Shown here in pieces: positions 34,256-44,303 of a stretch of DNA of 64,000 nt. The translations under genes were made by a program, and so were the position numbers. Position 1 is the first letter of the stretch. Each line of letters begins with the position of its first letter. The notes beneath the pieces are model-generated. The model worked only from the letters and a program-made list of their open reading frames with translations, was not told the origin of the DNA and did no database searches. Source of the stretch: Pedobacter jejuensis (lineage in GTDB: Bacteria > Bacteroidota > Bacteroidia > Sphingobacteriales > Sphingobacteriaceae); assembly GCF_003725795.1 (NCBI RefSeq), contig NZ_RBEE01000012.1, positions 1 through 64,000 on the forward strand, given 5' to 3'.

Positions 34256-36952
34256 TTATAATCTTTTCAACGCATCTTCATTACCCAGTTTAATATCCGA
34301 TTTTTGTATTTTTGATTTACCAAATTTATAAGTGAACCCTACAAAAACACGTTTGCTATCGTTGCTAACACGTTCTGCCGAATTAAAAGTGCCATAACCA
34401 CGTTCCACAAGGTAATCGTTACGCTTAAAAACCAGTTCATTTCCACCTACGCGGAGCTGTCCTTTACCTTCCCAAAGGCTAAGCAAAAAGGACACATCGA
34501 TATTTTTATAACCACTATTTTTCGAAAGATCCTGCACATAGTTGGTCCAGTAATAGGCATCCACCTGTAGCTTCAGGTCTTTTGAAATTTTAAAAACCTG
34601 CGAACTTTTAAAGTCAGAATGAAAAGCAGCCAGTTTGTAGTTGTCACCTAAGACTTGCCCTTCTGCGGTATTATAGCCAATGGGTGTACCGCTATTGAGG
34701 GTTTCCCACCAATTGTTGATTTTGATTGGATAAAACAAATAAAGCGAAAAGTCCGATGCCCGGTTAAGATTCCGCCGCGTAAAATAAGTAACTTTTGTTG
34801 TAAGGTCCTGTTTGTAAGGGAATAGTCCGATAGTACCTTTTGTATGGGTGTAACTTAGCGAAAAATTAAGCTTATGTATATTCGTACTTAAAGTGTAGGT
34901 ATAATCAAACTGTGGCGTAAGAGATGGGTTACCTTGCTCAATGGTATAGCGATTAAGCAGTACGGTGTAGGGTACAAGTTCGTAATAAGGCGCACGGTTT
35001 ATGGTTGGCTTATAGGAAATGGAAATATTATTATCCTGGTTAAAATCATGCTTGTAAAGAAATGTCGGGAAGAAATTACTGTAATTCTGTTTAAAGTTGC
35101 CCACAAAATCAGCTCGGGTATTTTCAATCCTTAAACCAAGCTGTAACTTATCTTTCTTCCAATCTTTGCTCAATATTCCATAAACTGAAGCAATGGATTC
35201 TTTTAAGTTACTTTGGTTGGAAAATATTGGGTTGGGTTCAAACTTACCGTTGCGGTTGTCCTGATAATCTACGCTTGTATTGGAATTGGTGTACTGAAAT
35301 TTAAATCCGGTTTCAAGCTTCCATTGCTTTTTCAACTCATGTGTGTAATCAGCCTGACCGATATAAACATCAATAGCAGCCTTATTCCTATTCTGGTAGT
35401 GGGTCGGAATCCTGATGATATTGCCTGCTCCATCATAGAGCACTGAAGGAAAATCCTGGAAGAGATTACGTTTCCATGGCGTAAAGGTCGCGAGTACCAC
35501 AAGATCATTTTTTCCTGAATCGGACAAAAGATGATAGTTGAAGTTATAGGTATAAGAACTGGCACGTTGGTTAAAGATAGCATCAGTATACGATACCGAA
35601 TCGATACGGATGTTTTTCCGGCCAAAATCATTCGTTGTTGCCCATGGTCCTTGAAAATAAAAGATGCCCCCATTTGCAAAAAGTCCGATGCTTTGATGTT
35701 TATCGAGCTGGAGTTCGGTGCTTGCCTGGAAATTATAAAGATTATCGTGCGATATCCGTGACCAGTTATTGGTTAAATAGTATAAAGGATCGGCAGGATC
35801 CTGGAACCTTTCCGAACTTATACTAAAAATATTGGTTCCTTTGGTAATACCGCCACTAGCATTGAGGGTAAGACTTTTGCGTTTGTAAGTAGCGGAGGTG
35901 TTCAAGTTAGCACTAGCATATTTTCCCATTGAGCCATCAGCACGGACATCGCCCGTGAAACCTTCAATCTGACTTTTTTTCGTGATGATATTAATCACAG
36001 CGCCAAAGGAGGCATCATATTTAGCAGAAGGTTGTGTAATTAATTCAATTTTAAGGATGTTTCCTGCCGGCAAGGTTTGCAGGATATTTTCCAATGCCGC
36101 ATCCGGCACAGGTTTACCGTCAATTAAAATCATGGTCCGTTTTCCCTGTAAACTCACCGAGTTATCTGCAGAGATCCGCACAAAAGGTGCCGATTTTAAT
36201 ACCTGCAGCGAATTGCCAACTGCCATGGCGCTATTGTCTACGTTAAAAACCAACCTATCACTTTTAGCTTCTACCAGGGGTTTGCTGGCCGTAATTTTAA
36301 CTTCCTTTAAATTTTCTCCTGAAGACTGCATCGCAATTGGAGCAATACTAACCGATGCATCACCGCCAACTTTAAACGGCTTAGTGGTATGAGGACTATA
36401 GCCTATGGGAGAAATTTTAATTTTGTAAACGCCCGGTTTAACCGACGGAAAGGTAAACTTCCCATCAGGATCCGTTAACGTGTTAACGACAAAAGAGGAG
36501 TCGGAGGCTACAAGCAAAGTAACGGTGGTATAGTCCAATGGTTTGGCATATTCATCCAGCAAACGGCCGCTTACCTGTTCTTTTGAAATAGAATCTGCGG
36601 TATCAGGGGTTATCTTCTGCTCCACAGGTGCTGCGATTTTAGAGACCGTGGGAAAAACAGAATAGTTTTTATCATCTACCTTATACCACGATAAATTAAG
36701 GGGTAAAACAACGGCATCTAAAATCTTTTTTAAAGGTTTGCCAGTAAAATTACTAGCCTGATAACCAATCTGTTTTTGCTTAAGCTGACTTTCCTCGTAT
36801 AAAAAATTGACTTTAAATTGTAGGCTCAAATTAAGGAGAATCTGCGTTAAAGCCTGTTTCTCATCCTGTTTTGACTGTTGGCCAAATGTAAATTGATTAA
36901 AAAATAGTGTACACATCAAGGCAATGAAGCTAACTTTTAAGTTCTTTCTCAT
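34256..36952 (-). CDS. TonB-dependent outer-membrane receptor with STN signalling domain
   Basis: 898 residues from ATG 36952 (MRKNLKVSFI), which lies 11 bases after the anti-sigma stop and has an AAGG-like ribosome site; a longer frame starts inside the preceding gene. A signal peptide is followed by a secretin/TonB short N-terminal domain (about 30-100, LNLSLQFKVNFLYEESQLK), a CarboxypepD_reg-like domain (VSGRLLDEYAKPLDYTTVTL), a plug (IELITQPSAKYDASFGAVIN) and a beta-barrel. The STN domain senses ligand and signals through the FecR protein to the sigma factor encoded just upstream. The ligand is unknown: iron-siderophore or glycan uptake are both possible. Confidence 0.9.
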   Translation of the reverse strand: MRKNLKVSFIALMCTLFFNQFTFGQQSKQDEKQALTQILLNLSLQFKVNFLYEESQLKQKQIGYQASNFTGKPLKKILDAVVLPLNLSWYKVDDKNYSVFPTVSKIAAPVEQKITPDTADSISKEQVSGRLLDEYAKPLDYTTVTLLVASDSSFVVNTLTDPDGKFTFPSVKPGVYKIKISPIGYSPHTTKPFKVGGDASVSIAPIAMQSSGENLKEVKITASKPLVEAKSDRLVFNVDNSAMAVGNSLQVLKSAPFVRISADNSVSLQGKRTMILIDGKPVPDAALENILQTLPAGNILKIELITQPSAKYDASFGAVINIITKKSQIEGFTGDVRADGSMGKYASANLNTSATYKRKSLTLNASGGITKGTNIFSISSERFQDPADPLYYLTNNWSRISHDNLYNFQASTELQLDKHQSIGLFANGGIFYFQGPWATTNDFGRKNIRIDSVSYTDAIFNQRASSYTYNFNYHLLSDSGKNDLVVLATFTPWKRNLFQDFPSVLYDGAGNIIRIPTHYQNRNKAAIDVYIGQADYTHELKKQWKLETGFKFQYTNSNTSVDYQDNRNGKFEPNPIFSNQSNLKESIASVYGILSKDWKKDKLQLGLRIENTRADFVGNFKQNYSNFFPTFLYKHDFNQDNNISISYKPTINRAPYYELVPYTVLLNRYTIEQGNPSLTPQFDYTYTLSTNIHKLNFSLSYTHTKGTIGLFPYKQDLTTKVTYFTRRNLNRASDFSLYLFYPIKINNWWETLNSGTPIGYNTAEGQVLGDNYKLAAFHSDFKSSQVFKISKDLKLQVDAYYWTNYVQDLSKNSGYKNIDVSFLLSLWEGKGQLRVGGNELVFKRNDYLVERGYGTFNSAERVSNDSKRVFVGFTYKFGKSKIQKSDIKLGNEDALKRL

Positions 36953-36962
36953 GATCTCTGCC

Positions 36963-37988
36963 TTATTTAGATGTAACAAACAGTTCATTCGTATCCGCTT
37001 TCGGGATAATACTGATGTTCAGGGTAACGCCAATGGCCTTAAACAACACATCACGATCCCTGGCACTTAAGTTACCCGATAATCTTTTCTCCAGAATCTT
37101 CGGATCGTCTACCACCACCTTATATCCGTAAATATCTTCGAAATAATCGAATATCTTAGCCACCCGAACATTGCGGAAATATAGTTTTCCATCTTTCCAA
37201 GATGCATATTCTGCTACGTTAATCGGTTTTTTGAGCAGTTTACCGTTTGTATATTCGGCGATATCACCGGGCGCCAGAATAAGTGGTTTTATTCCACCGG
37301 TTTTTAAATCCAGACTGATTTTACCTTCTAAAAGGGCAACTTCAGTGCGGCCCCTTCTGTCGTTTACGTTGAAGGAAGTTCCCAAAACTTCTACATTAAC
37401 CGCTCCGGTATGCACAATGAAACGTTCGTAATTTTTTATTTTCCCTGTCTGATGCAGGTGATTTACTTTTAAAAACGCTTCGCCCGAGATCCAAACCTCA
37501 CGTATATCATTCTTACTCCAGGTTTTATCGTATTTAATCCTCGAGTTGGCATTCAGGGTTACTATTGATCCATCAGGTAAAGTGATATCCTTCAATTGGC
37601 CAAAAGGTGTTTCGATATCTACCTTATAGTTAACAGAATATAAAATGCCAATGCAGAACAGGATACCAACCACAACCGCTGCTGCTGCATACCGATACCA
37701 CATTTTGAAGATTCTGCCTGTTTTTTCTACTAAAACAGTACTGGCAGCAATGTTTTGCCAAAGTTGTTTTTGCTCAGCTATATCGAAAGCATCGGTCTCG
37801 AAGTGCATCGACAATACGATTTCCCTTGCATGCGCAAATGTCGGGCGCAGGATAGGATAAGTATCCAAAACATCCTGCCAAAATATTTCAGCTGTTCTAT
37901 CAGGCTGAAGTACCCATAGGATAAAGCTTTCATCATTGATCAGGTCTGCTAAAGTATAAGCTTTGTAATCACTTAGCTGTTTCTTCAT
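36963..37988 (-). CDS. FecR-family anti-sigma factor
   Basis: 341 residues. The cytoplasmic N-terminal part is followed by one transmembrane segment (AAAAVVVGILFCIGILYSV, about 102-120) and a periplasmic FecR domain beginning IETPFGQLKDITLPDGSIVT. It holds the ECF sigma factor (38081-38695) until the STN domain of the outer-membrane receptor signals ligand binding. It lies between those two genes in the standard order of Bacteroidota sigma-FecR-TonB operons: 92 bases after the sigma gene and 10 bases before the receptor start. Confidence 0.94.
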   Translation of the reverse strand: MKKQLSDYKAYTLADLINDESFILWVLQPDRTAEIFWQDVLDTYPILRPTFAHAREIVLSMHFETDAFDIAEQKQLWQNIAASTVLVEKTGRIFKMWYRYAAAAVVVGILFCIGILYSVNYKVDIETPFGQLKDITLPDGSIVTLNANSRIKYDKTWSKNDIREVWISGEAFLKVNHLHQTGKIKNYERFIVHTGAVNVEVLGTSFNVNDRRGRTEVALLEGKISLDLKTGGIKPLILAPGDIAEYTNGKLLKKPINVAEYASWKDGKLYFRNVRVAKIFDYFEDIYGYKVVVDDPKILEKRLSGNLSARDRDVLFKAIGVTLNISIIPKADTNELFVTSK

Positions 37989-38080
37989 TGTTCTTTATTT
38001 TGACCTTATTAGCAACAGCAGCCGTTTTTTACCCCACAGAAATCATTAAAAAAATAAAATTTGTTATATCTATATGATTA

Positions 38081-38695
38081 TCAGTTAATTAATTTTAAAT
38101 GAAGTAGGAGGTAAAGCAACAATAAATCATCTTTAGAAAGGTTATTACGTAGATAATCTAAGGAACGGGCCATGATTTTATACCCCGCCTTTACCGAAAT
38201 CCCCATTATTTGGGAGATTTCTTCGTAACTCAATTGCTCATGAAATTTAAGAAAAATAGCTTCTCTTTGCCTCGCTGTAAGTTTAGCCATTGCATTTTGA
38301 AGCTGCTCATTCACCTGTAACTGCCGTTCATTATCGATGATGGTTTCCTCTATATTTAAAACCGCATGAAACTGATAGTTTTCCGTTTCCTCGTAAGTTT
38401 CATTTTTGCTTAGCTGAAAGATTTTTTTGAAAATGGCATGCCTAAAGGATTTATAGAGATAATTTTTTATATGCCCGGGATTTCCAACCGAATGTCTCCT
38501 CGTCCAAAGTCCGACGAAAAGGTCCTGTATACATTCTTTGATGAGGTCTTTATCTTTGGTAAACTTCGAGCCATAATTATACAAACCTGCCGAATGGGTT
38601 TTGTAGAGGTATTCGAAAGCAGCTGCGTTACCATTCTTGAAATTTTTCCATTGTATGAATTCATTATCTGGATTATGGCTTTTTTTAATCTGCAA
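38081..38695 (-). CDS. RNA polymerase ECF-type sigma factor
   Basis: 204 residues. Region 2 covers YNYGSKFTKDKDLIKECIQD and LFVGLWTRRHSVGN. Region 4 contains the helix-turn-helix LTARQREAIFLKFHEQLSYE and IMGISVKAGYKIMARSL. The start is uncertain: no ATG is present in frame, and TTG at 38695 gives the best N-terminus. It heads the operon with the FecR anti-sigma and STN receptor genes and probably drives their transcription in response to the receptor's ligand. Confidence 0.92.
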   Translation of the reverse strand: MQIKKSHNPDNEFIQWKNFKNGNAAAFEYLYKTHSAGLYNYGSKFTKDKDLIKECIQDLFVGLWTRRHSVGNPGHIKNYLYKSFRHAIFKKIFQLSKNETYEETENYQFHAVLNIEETIIDNERQLQVNEQLQNAMAKLTARQREAIFLKFHEQLSYEEISQIMGISVKAGYKIMARSLDYLRNNLSKDDLLLLYLLLHLKLIN

Positions 38696-39367
38696 AATAT
38701 CGGTCTGAATAGGTTTAAGATCTAAGAATCAACAATTTTCCCATGCACCACAAATTGCTGACAGCCAAACATAAGTAAATTCTTTTAAACGTATATTCTA
38801 GTGAAATAATCTTTGTTAGATTTACAAACCTTTTTTATCAATCTGTTCCTTAACCAATAAACCTCGCTCAATCAACCCTATTTTGCGGAAAATATATTTT
38901 TAATATGCTATTGATAAATGACTTGCAGATAATTAAAAATTAACAAAACGGGCTCAAATTAATTTGGTTTGTACATTATGAGAGAAAATCAAATAAATCC
39001 CAGACTATAAGATTATCAATTATTGATTACTATTAAGACAGCAAACTCTGGAACAAATCTCATCATCACTCAAATCGATAGTACTTGCCAAGATTATGTC
39101 TCCTTAGTCGCTCACGCTATAATCCTCACAAATACATATCTAGCGAAGCATTTTACAATTATTTCCTAGGATCAAATTTTTATTTCGTTACTTGCGTGTT
39201 AAGGCTTACCGTATCCTTTACAATCGAATTTTAATCCAATCATACATTTTAAATGCTTGATACAGCTATGCGTATTAAACAGTCTCACAAAACGAATAAA
39301 TAAAGATAATTCATCCTGCTATTCAGTCAGAAGGTTTGAGGTTGTTTAATTCTTTTTGCTCCAAAAT
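38696..39367. other. Intergenic region upstream of the ECF operon, with repeats
   Basis: No gene is supported in these 672 bases. It holds an IS21-end-like sequence GGGCTCAAATTAATTTGG at 38950-38967 and one copy of a recurrent 15-mer GTCTCACAAAACGAA at 39282-39296. The sigma-factor promoter should lie next to 38700. AT-rich, otherwise featureless. Confidence 0.4.
38950..38967 (+). repeat. IS21-end-like solo sequence
   Basis: GGGCTCAAATTAATTTGG is close to the unit at 34222-34237. Its first 15 bases are repeated exactly, in inverted orientation, at 58693-58708. No transposase is nearby. Confidence 0.4.
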
Positions 39368-40540
39368 TTATTGGTTTTTTAGTTTTCTAATTTTTTCAGT
39401 GTATTTATCTATTGAAGATTTAGACTGCGCCTTCTCCAAACATATAATTGCACTTTTTATATCCCCTTTCTTAGTTAGCACTTCTGCCATTAGGCTGTAA
39501 ACGCCTTCATCATCAGGATACAGATTAAGAAGCTGTCTGGTCAATTCTTCAGCCTCGATAACTTTTCCATTTGTTAAATAATAGTCCGCAAACTGGTAGT
39601 ATGAATTATACGGTAGTGCGATATCAGTACCAAAAGATTTGATTATAGCTTTTGTTTTTGACTTTAAAACTTTCAATGGATCATTTTTATGATACAGTAA
39701 TACATCCATCGCTAAACTATCCGAAAAATGCCAGTCGTTAAATATGAATGTCAAACCTGATGGAAGACTTGTTAGCGGAGTAGTCATATGATTTAATCCC
39801 TTAAAGAAGTCGAAACGCCAGTTTTTCGAATTTGGTTTGTTCGCCTTGAGTAAACTATCTACTTTTAATGCACCTAACTTAAAGCCACTTTCCTGAAACC
39901 CATCGTCTCCTGTCGAAAAATAATACTTTTGTCGAGAAAACATACTATCTGGTGTATTGGCTATATAATCGTTTAGTTTGCTGATTATTTTTGAATTAAC
40001 CAGGTTATCTTTATTCGGATAATTTAATGCACCACTAATGCTAATTACAGATTTGAAGGTTTCTGGATAGGTTAACATCGCATTGGTTACAAATTGCCCA
40101 CCTAAAGAATGGCCTATGAGCGTGTAGAATCCGTTTAATAGGTATTTTTCGCTCAAATAATTAATCAGATCATTTTTTATAAAATCCAAAAATCGCAAAG
40201 ACGATGTTTCATTTTTCTCAAAATTCAGTTCTTTACTTCTGTCATCCTGAACTATACCAATGAAAATTGCTTCAGGAATATCATTAGTCCATGTCAGCCT
40301 ATCGATTGTGGAGGAAGTATAGTTATAAAGGCTTTGATCCTGCGCATCAAATAAAATTATTAGGGGATAATGTTTATTCACTCTCCCATAATCCTTTGGC
40401 AATTGAATATAGATTGTGTGATCTAAATTTTCAGATTTTGAATAGATAGTAAACTTATTTTTATCACCCAGCTTAATCTGTTGGGCCGATAACGTTCCAT
40501 AGATGAATACTAATAATAAGGCAGTAAAAAATTTTCTCAT
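39368..40540 (-). CDS. Secreted alpha/beta-hydrolase esterase (Fes/IroE-like) with TPR-like tail
   Basis: 390 residues. A signal peptide (MRKFFTALLLVFIYGTLSAQ) indicates export. The central esterase-D-like domain has the nucleophile elbow LIGHSLGGQF and an acidic/His part with FKGLNHMTTPLTSL. The C-terminal 80 residues look like two TPR helices (AEELTRQLLNLYPDDEGVYS, then KSAIICLEKAQ). Family members cleave siderophore or acyl-sugar esters in the periplasm. It lies 673 bases upstream of the ECF operon start on the same strand; help in using the ligand of that receptor is possible but not shown. Confidence 0.82.
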   Translation of the reverse strand: MRKFFTALLLVFIYGTLSAQQIKLGDKNKFTIYSKSENLDHTIYIQLPKDYGRVNKHYPLIILFDAQDQSLYNYTSSTIDRLTWTNDIPEAIFIGIVQDDRSKELNFEKNETSSLRFLDFIKNDLINYLSEKYLLNGFYTLIGHSLGGQFVTNAMLTYPETFKSVISISGALNYPNKDNLVNSKIISKLNDYIANTPDSMFSRQKYYFSTGDDGFQESGFKLGALKVDSLLKANKPNSKNWRFDFFKGLNHMTTPLTSLPSGLTFIFNDWHFSDSLAMDVLLYHKNDPLKVLKSKTKAIIKSFGTDIALPYNSYYQFADYYLTNGKVIEAEELTRQLLNLYPDDEGVYSLMAEVLTKKGDIKSAIICLEKAQSKSSIDKYTEKIRKLKNQ

Positions 40541-40848
40541 TTTAATTTTGATAAAGATTATGAAGATAAAATTAGCTCCAAAAAAATGTATCTTTTGAAA
40601 AATGTGACGGAGAGGCTGAAAAATGTGGTGAAAGATGGATTTGTGTAAATCAGACTAATCTGTAGTTGACTATCCAATTAAGTCTAATTTTTCATTGGAC
40701 AAAAAAATTTTCTTATAAGATCATCCCAAATAAGGAAAGTATTCATCCCCTAATGTATATCTTGCTTTCATCTGTAAGTTTACTTGCACCAATTACGGCA
40801 AAGAGATAAAATGTTTCACAAAACTAAGGGATTATCAAAGCTATTAAC
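40541..40848. other. Intergenic region
   Basis: 308 bases between two minus-strand genes. No ORF, RNA gene, repeat or terminator that I can support. It should contain the promoter of the esterase gene near 40560. Confidence 0.4.
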
Positions 40849-41547
40849 CTATGAGCTATATACGTTGTTTTTGTTAGGGGGGGGGTATGCCACTATTTTT
40901 TTATTCTTTTTAAATTTTCTGATGTAAAATACAATGAATCCAATTTGTAAAACCGTTCCAAAAACTGAGGGCAAAAATTGGCTGTATGGTTGGTAATTGT
41001 ATAAAACAGTTCCTGAAAAAGCAGATAATAAAGCCGTAAAAGCTCCAATCATTTTAAAAATGTGTTCGTAGATCCACATATTTCGATAAGCCTTTTCTGG
41101 AATTAAATACCTTACGAAATCATAGGTGATTATAAACAACAAAGCTCCAACTGTACTATAAATTATGATTGGCGACCAATACATTCCCATTGATTTGAAG
41201 TAGTATAAAAAATAGGAAACCGATGTTAGTGAGATGATAGCAACCAAGATATCAATAAATTTCGGTTTATTAGTTTTGGTTTTTAAAATTCTATATCCTG
41301 AAAAACCATAATAAGCACTCAAAACTGTGATTATTAACAGGAAGGTATTGCGTTTGAAGATAAATACTCCGATTAATCCTGTCAGAACTACAATTACCAA
41401 AAGGATTAGAAAATAATTTCCACTTTTCTTATGCCACTTCCCACCTTTTATCGAAGTCAAGGCTAATATTCCGAGTAATAGAGCGATTGAACCAGCAATT
41501 ACATGAATTAAGATATTTGAGTTATGTAGAAAGGAATAATTGGTCAT
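40849..41547 (-). CDS. DUF2306-like multi-pass membrane protein
   Basis: 232 residues with about seven transmembrane segments. The start ILIHVIAGSIALLLGILALT followed by KGGKWHKKSGNYFLILL is typical of the DUF2306 group, whose function is unknown; the conserved histidines could bind haem or metal. Codons for PPP near the C-terminus lie on a run of nine G at 40877-40885 on the plus strand, so slippage would alter the last ten residues. It is not clearly linked to the neighbours. Confidence 0.7.
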   Translation of the reverse strand: MTNYSFLHNSNILIHVIAGSIALLLGILALTSIKGGKWHKKSGNYFLILLVIVVLTGLIGVFIFKRNTFLLIITVLSAYYGFSGYRILKTKTNKPKFIDILVAIISLTSVSYFLYYFKSMGMYWSPIIIYSTVGALLFIITYDFVRYLIPEKAYRNMWIYEHIFKMIGAFTALLSAFSGTVLYNYQPYSQFLPSVFGTVLQIGFIVFYIRKFKKNKKIVAYPPPNKNNVYSS

Positions 41548-41894
41548 CTTTTAATTCACTTGCTCTTAATATTCTCATTTTTTTTAAATGCATACAACAT
41601 TTATAAAGGTATGATTAAATAAGTTTGATTATAAATCTAAAAATAAATCTTTTAAAATTAACAGGAGAAGCTTTTCCCCTCTTAAACAAAAGATTGAAGA
41701 TAGATTAAAGGGTGCATCTTATTATAAACTGTAATTCTCAAAAAACAAAAATTTTTTTAAATTTAAGATCGCTTTTGCGAGGGCATGGTATAGTATCGCC
41801 AATTTTGCAATATGTTGACAGACTGTATCTTTTATTCGTACCTTATCTTGCCAGATAGGGGCAATCTTTATCGGTTTATCCAAGTAATATTTTT
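41548..41894. other. Intergenic region
   Basis: 347 AT-rich bases between two minus-strand genes, with no coding or structured feature I can support. Confidence 0.4.
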
Positions 41895-42581
41895 TTATTT
41901 ATTTAGCACATTTATTAATGATTCACGATAGGAAGGAGAAAGAGGTATCTTTATTCCTGCAATAAATAATTGGTGCCTTTCTATTTTATCGATTTTCGAA
42001 ATCGCGACTACATAAGATTTATGAACCCGCACAAATTCTTCAGCGGGCAATTTGGAAAAAAACTCACTAAGTGTACTGCGGGTCATGGTATGCTTTTGGC
42101 TTTCATAAAGACTAACATAATTGTCCTGACCTTCCACATACAATAACTCATCAATGCTGATTCGAACCCATTGATAGCCATCTTTTACAAACAATTCATT
42201 ATTACGTATTGGTGTTTCGTTCAAGGGCTTAGTCAATCTGTTGTTTGCGAGGTTACAAGCTTGAAGAAAACGGTTAAAATTAATCGGCTTTAGTAAATAA
42301 TCTGTGGCAGCAAGCTCAAACCCGCTTATTGCATGTTCGGAATAGGCAGTAGTAAAAACAATTTGTACACGATGATCAACTAATTTCGCAAATTCCAACC
42401 CTGATAAGTCTGGCATCTCAATATCCAGAAAAACAAGCTGTATTTGCTCATCAACTACATACTTTAAGGCCTCACTCGCACTAAGAAACGTGCCCTTAAA
42501 TTCAACAAATGGGATTTTTTTAGCATGATTACTTATAATTTCTAGAGCGACCGGCTCGTCATCAACTGCAATTGTCTTCAT
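41895..42581 (-). CDS. LytTR-family response regulator
   Basis: 228 residues. The receiver domain has the acidic pocket VDDEP (6-10) and phospho-acceptor Asp in LVFLDIEMPDLSG; it ends with the switch Lys in DYLLKPINF. A C-terminal LytTR DNA-binding domain follows (about 130-225, ELLYVEGQDNYVSLYES and FVRVHKSYVVAISKI). It lies 63 bases after the LytS-type kinase gene (42645-43682) and forms a two-component pair with it. Targets are unknown. Confidence 0.95.
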   Translation of the reverse strand: MKTIAVDDEPVALEIISNHAKKIPFVEFKGTFLSASEALKYVVDEQIQLVFLDIEMPDLSGLEFAKLVDHRVQIVFTTAYSEHAISGFELAATDYLLKPINFNRFLQACNLANNRLTKPLNETPIRNNELFVKDGYQWVRISIDELLYVEGQDNYVSLYESQKHTMTRSTLSEFFSKLPAEEFVRVHKSYVVAISKIDKIERHQLFIAGIKIPLSPSYRESLINVLNK

Positions 42582-42644
42582 TTTTGCTAAGAATTTTCCG
42601 GACTAATAAATTTGTTATCAATCGCCTCAAGTAGTAAATAAAAT

Positions 42645-43682
42645 CTAATTTAATTTGATATTTAGGTTTACTTCATATATATCATTGTTTTGTGCACACA
42701 CTAATGAATATTTACCTTCATAAAGCAAATCTAAGCGCCTTTTAGCATTAGCAATACCTGTATTATTTCCTTTAATTTCCAAATTTTCTTTTCTGATTGT
42801 GTTTTTAACTGACATCTTCAATTCATCACCAATAATTTTAATAAGGATTTTAATGGAATAAGAATTATCTACGCTGATTCCATATTTAAATGCATTCTCT
42901 ATAAAAGGCAGAATTAATAGAGGTGGTATTTTATAATAATTTTCTGTATTGCCGGTTTCTATATCCATCTCAATAGCATTCATTTCGGGCAGTCTTACCT
43001 GCTGAAGATAAGTATAGTTTTTTATGAACTTGAGCTCATTTTTTAATTCAACAAAATTTTCTTTCGCAGATGATATTGTATAGCGCATCATTTCCGAAAG
43101 TATCTCAACCGACTTGGAGGTTTTCTCAGCTTTTTCAGAAATTGCTGTACCATAAAGATAATTAAGCGTGTTAAATAAAAAATGGGGATTAATTTGCGCT
43201 TTCAGGGCGCTGAGTTCACTTTCTGATTTGCCAAGTTGTATATCTTTTTTTAGAAGGCGTTTATATATATAAAGCCGTGCTGTCGAGTATATAATAAAAT
43301 AGCATGCTACATAAAAAACAGATACTAAACCATTTATTGAATAATTGTAGAAGTCCCAACTTGGGGAAATTACTAACGCTAAAATAAAGGCAAATAGGAA
43401 GGACGCAACTATTGATAAAAGAAGTGAATATTTTCTAAAAACAAACCAATAGGTAAATTCAACAGCAGGAGCATAAACAAATACACAAATAATTATATGA
43501 TAAATGTTTGGTACAGAGAAATTGAATCTAATAAAATTATTCCAGCCAGACATTAAAATGCCATTTACAACAGTAGTTTCTCCGTGATAGCTCATTAAAT
43601 ATGGCATCATGTGGTTTATATTCAAAATAAGCCACATCATAAACATGTGAATAAGTAATGGTGCAAATAGTTCTTTTCTCAT
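42645..43682 (-). CDS. LytS/YesM-type sensor histidine kinase
   Basis: 345 residues from ATG 43682 (MRKELFAPLL); a TTG 27 bases upstream is less likely. Four to five transmembrane helices fill the first 160 residues, with no separate sensor domain. The His box is INPHFLFNTLNYLYG, the N-box FIENAFKYGISV and the G-box TGIANAKRRLDLLYE. It should phosphorylate the LytTR regulator encoded immediately downstream. Confidence 0.92.
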   Translation of the reverse strand: MRKELFAPLLIHMFMMWLILNINHMMPYLMSYHGETTVVNGILMSGWNNFIRFNFSVPNIYHIIICVFVYAPAVEFTYWFVFRKYSLLLSIVASFLFAFILALVISPSWDFYNYSINGLVSVFYVACYFIIYSTARLYIYKRLLKKDIQLGKSESELSALKAQINPHFLFNTLNYLYGTAISEKAEKTSKSVEILSEMMRYTISSAKENFVELKNELKFIKNYTYLQQVRLPEMNAIEMDIETGNTENYYKIPPLLILPFIENAFKYGISVDNSYSIKILIKIIGDELKMSVKNTIRKENLEIKGNNTGIANAKRRLDLLYEGKYSLVCAQNNDIYEVNLNIKLN

Positions 43683-44303
43683 TTTTTTTAAATTTATCAA
43701 ATGAAACAATTAGCAACAATATGATAAATTAAAAGTGGTAAACATGCAGAACAGTGTGGCGAAATTTCCAATTTTAACTGTCTAGCAGTTTATTTAATAC
43801 AAAAACAAAAAAATTCCAGAATTGCAGCATAGAAACTTTCAGGATTTTAAATCTGCTAAAGATATGCGCTTATGATGACTTGTTTGATCTACTGTAGGAA
43901 ATTGGTTTATTTTTTATATATGCCCCGATCAGCATAAAAAGAGAAATATGTGTCTTAAAACGAAGGGAAATGGTTAAAGAGATACTCATACTACGATTCT
44001 CCAAATAACACTAAAAATGCTCCCAAAATAAACAAAATTGGCATATTTTGTTTTAAATTCTTTTTGATCAGTACTGCATTAATGATCCAGCCTATGAAAG
44101 CAATAAATATAAGGGAACAGCAAATAATAGCATAATTAAATTCAGTTTAATTGAAAATCCTCGATACTAAAGAATTTTAAATCTCTAAGTTACCAAGTGG
44201 AGCTTGTCTCAAAAAACGAATATTCCACTTGATGATCTTTATCAAAAACTCAGACAACCTTAGTTTAATACTAGATAGTTGCGAACACAAAATTAATTTT
44301 AAC
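43683..44303. other. Intergenic region with a small membrane-protein-like remnant
   Basis: 621 bases. A minus-strand frame ending at TAG 43991-43993 encodes about 50 residues of membrane character (SLIFIAFIGWIINAVLIKKN, then LFILGAFLVLFGES) but has no usable start after the stop upstream near 44150, so it looks like a gene remnant. A 15-mer GTCTCAAAAAACGAA at 44206-44220 sits inside an 8-base inverted repeat (CAAGTGGA 44194 / TCCACTTG 44224). Confidence 0.35.

Noticed and set aside
34982..36392. Several plus-strand frames of 60-136 residues inside the TonB receptor gene
   Set aside because: All are antisense to a continuous 898-residue receptor and show no domain.
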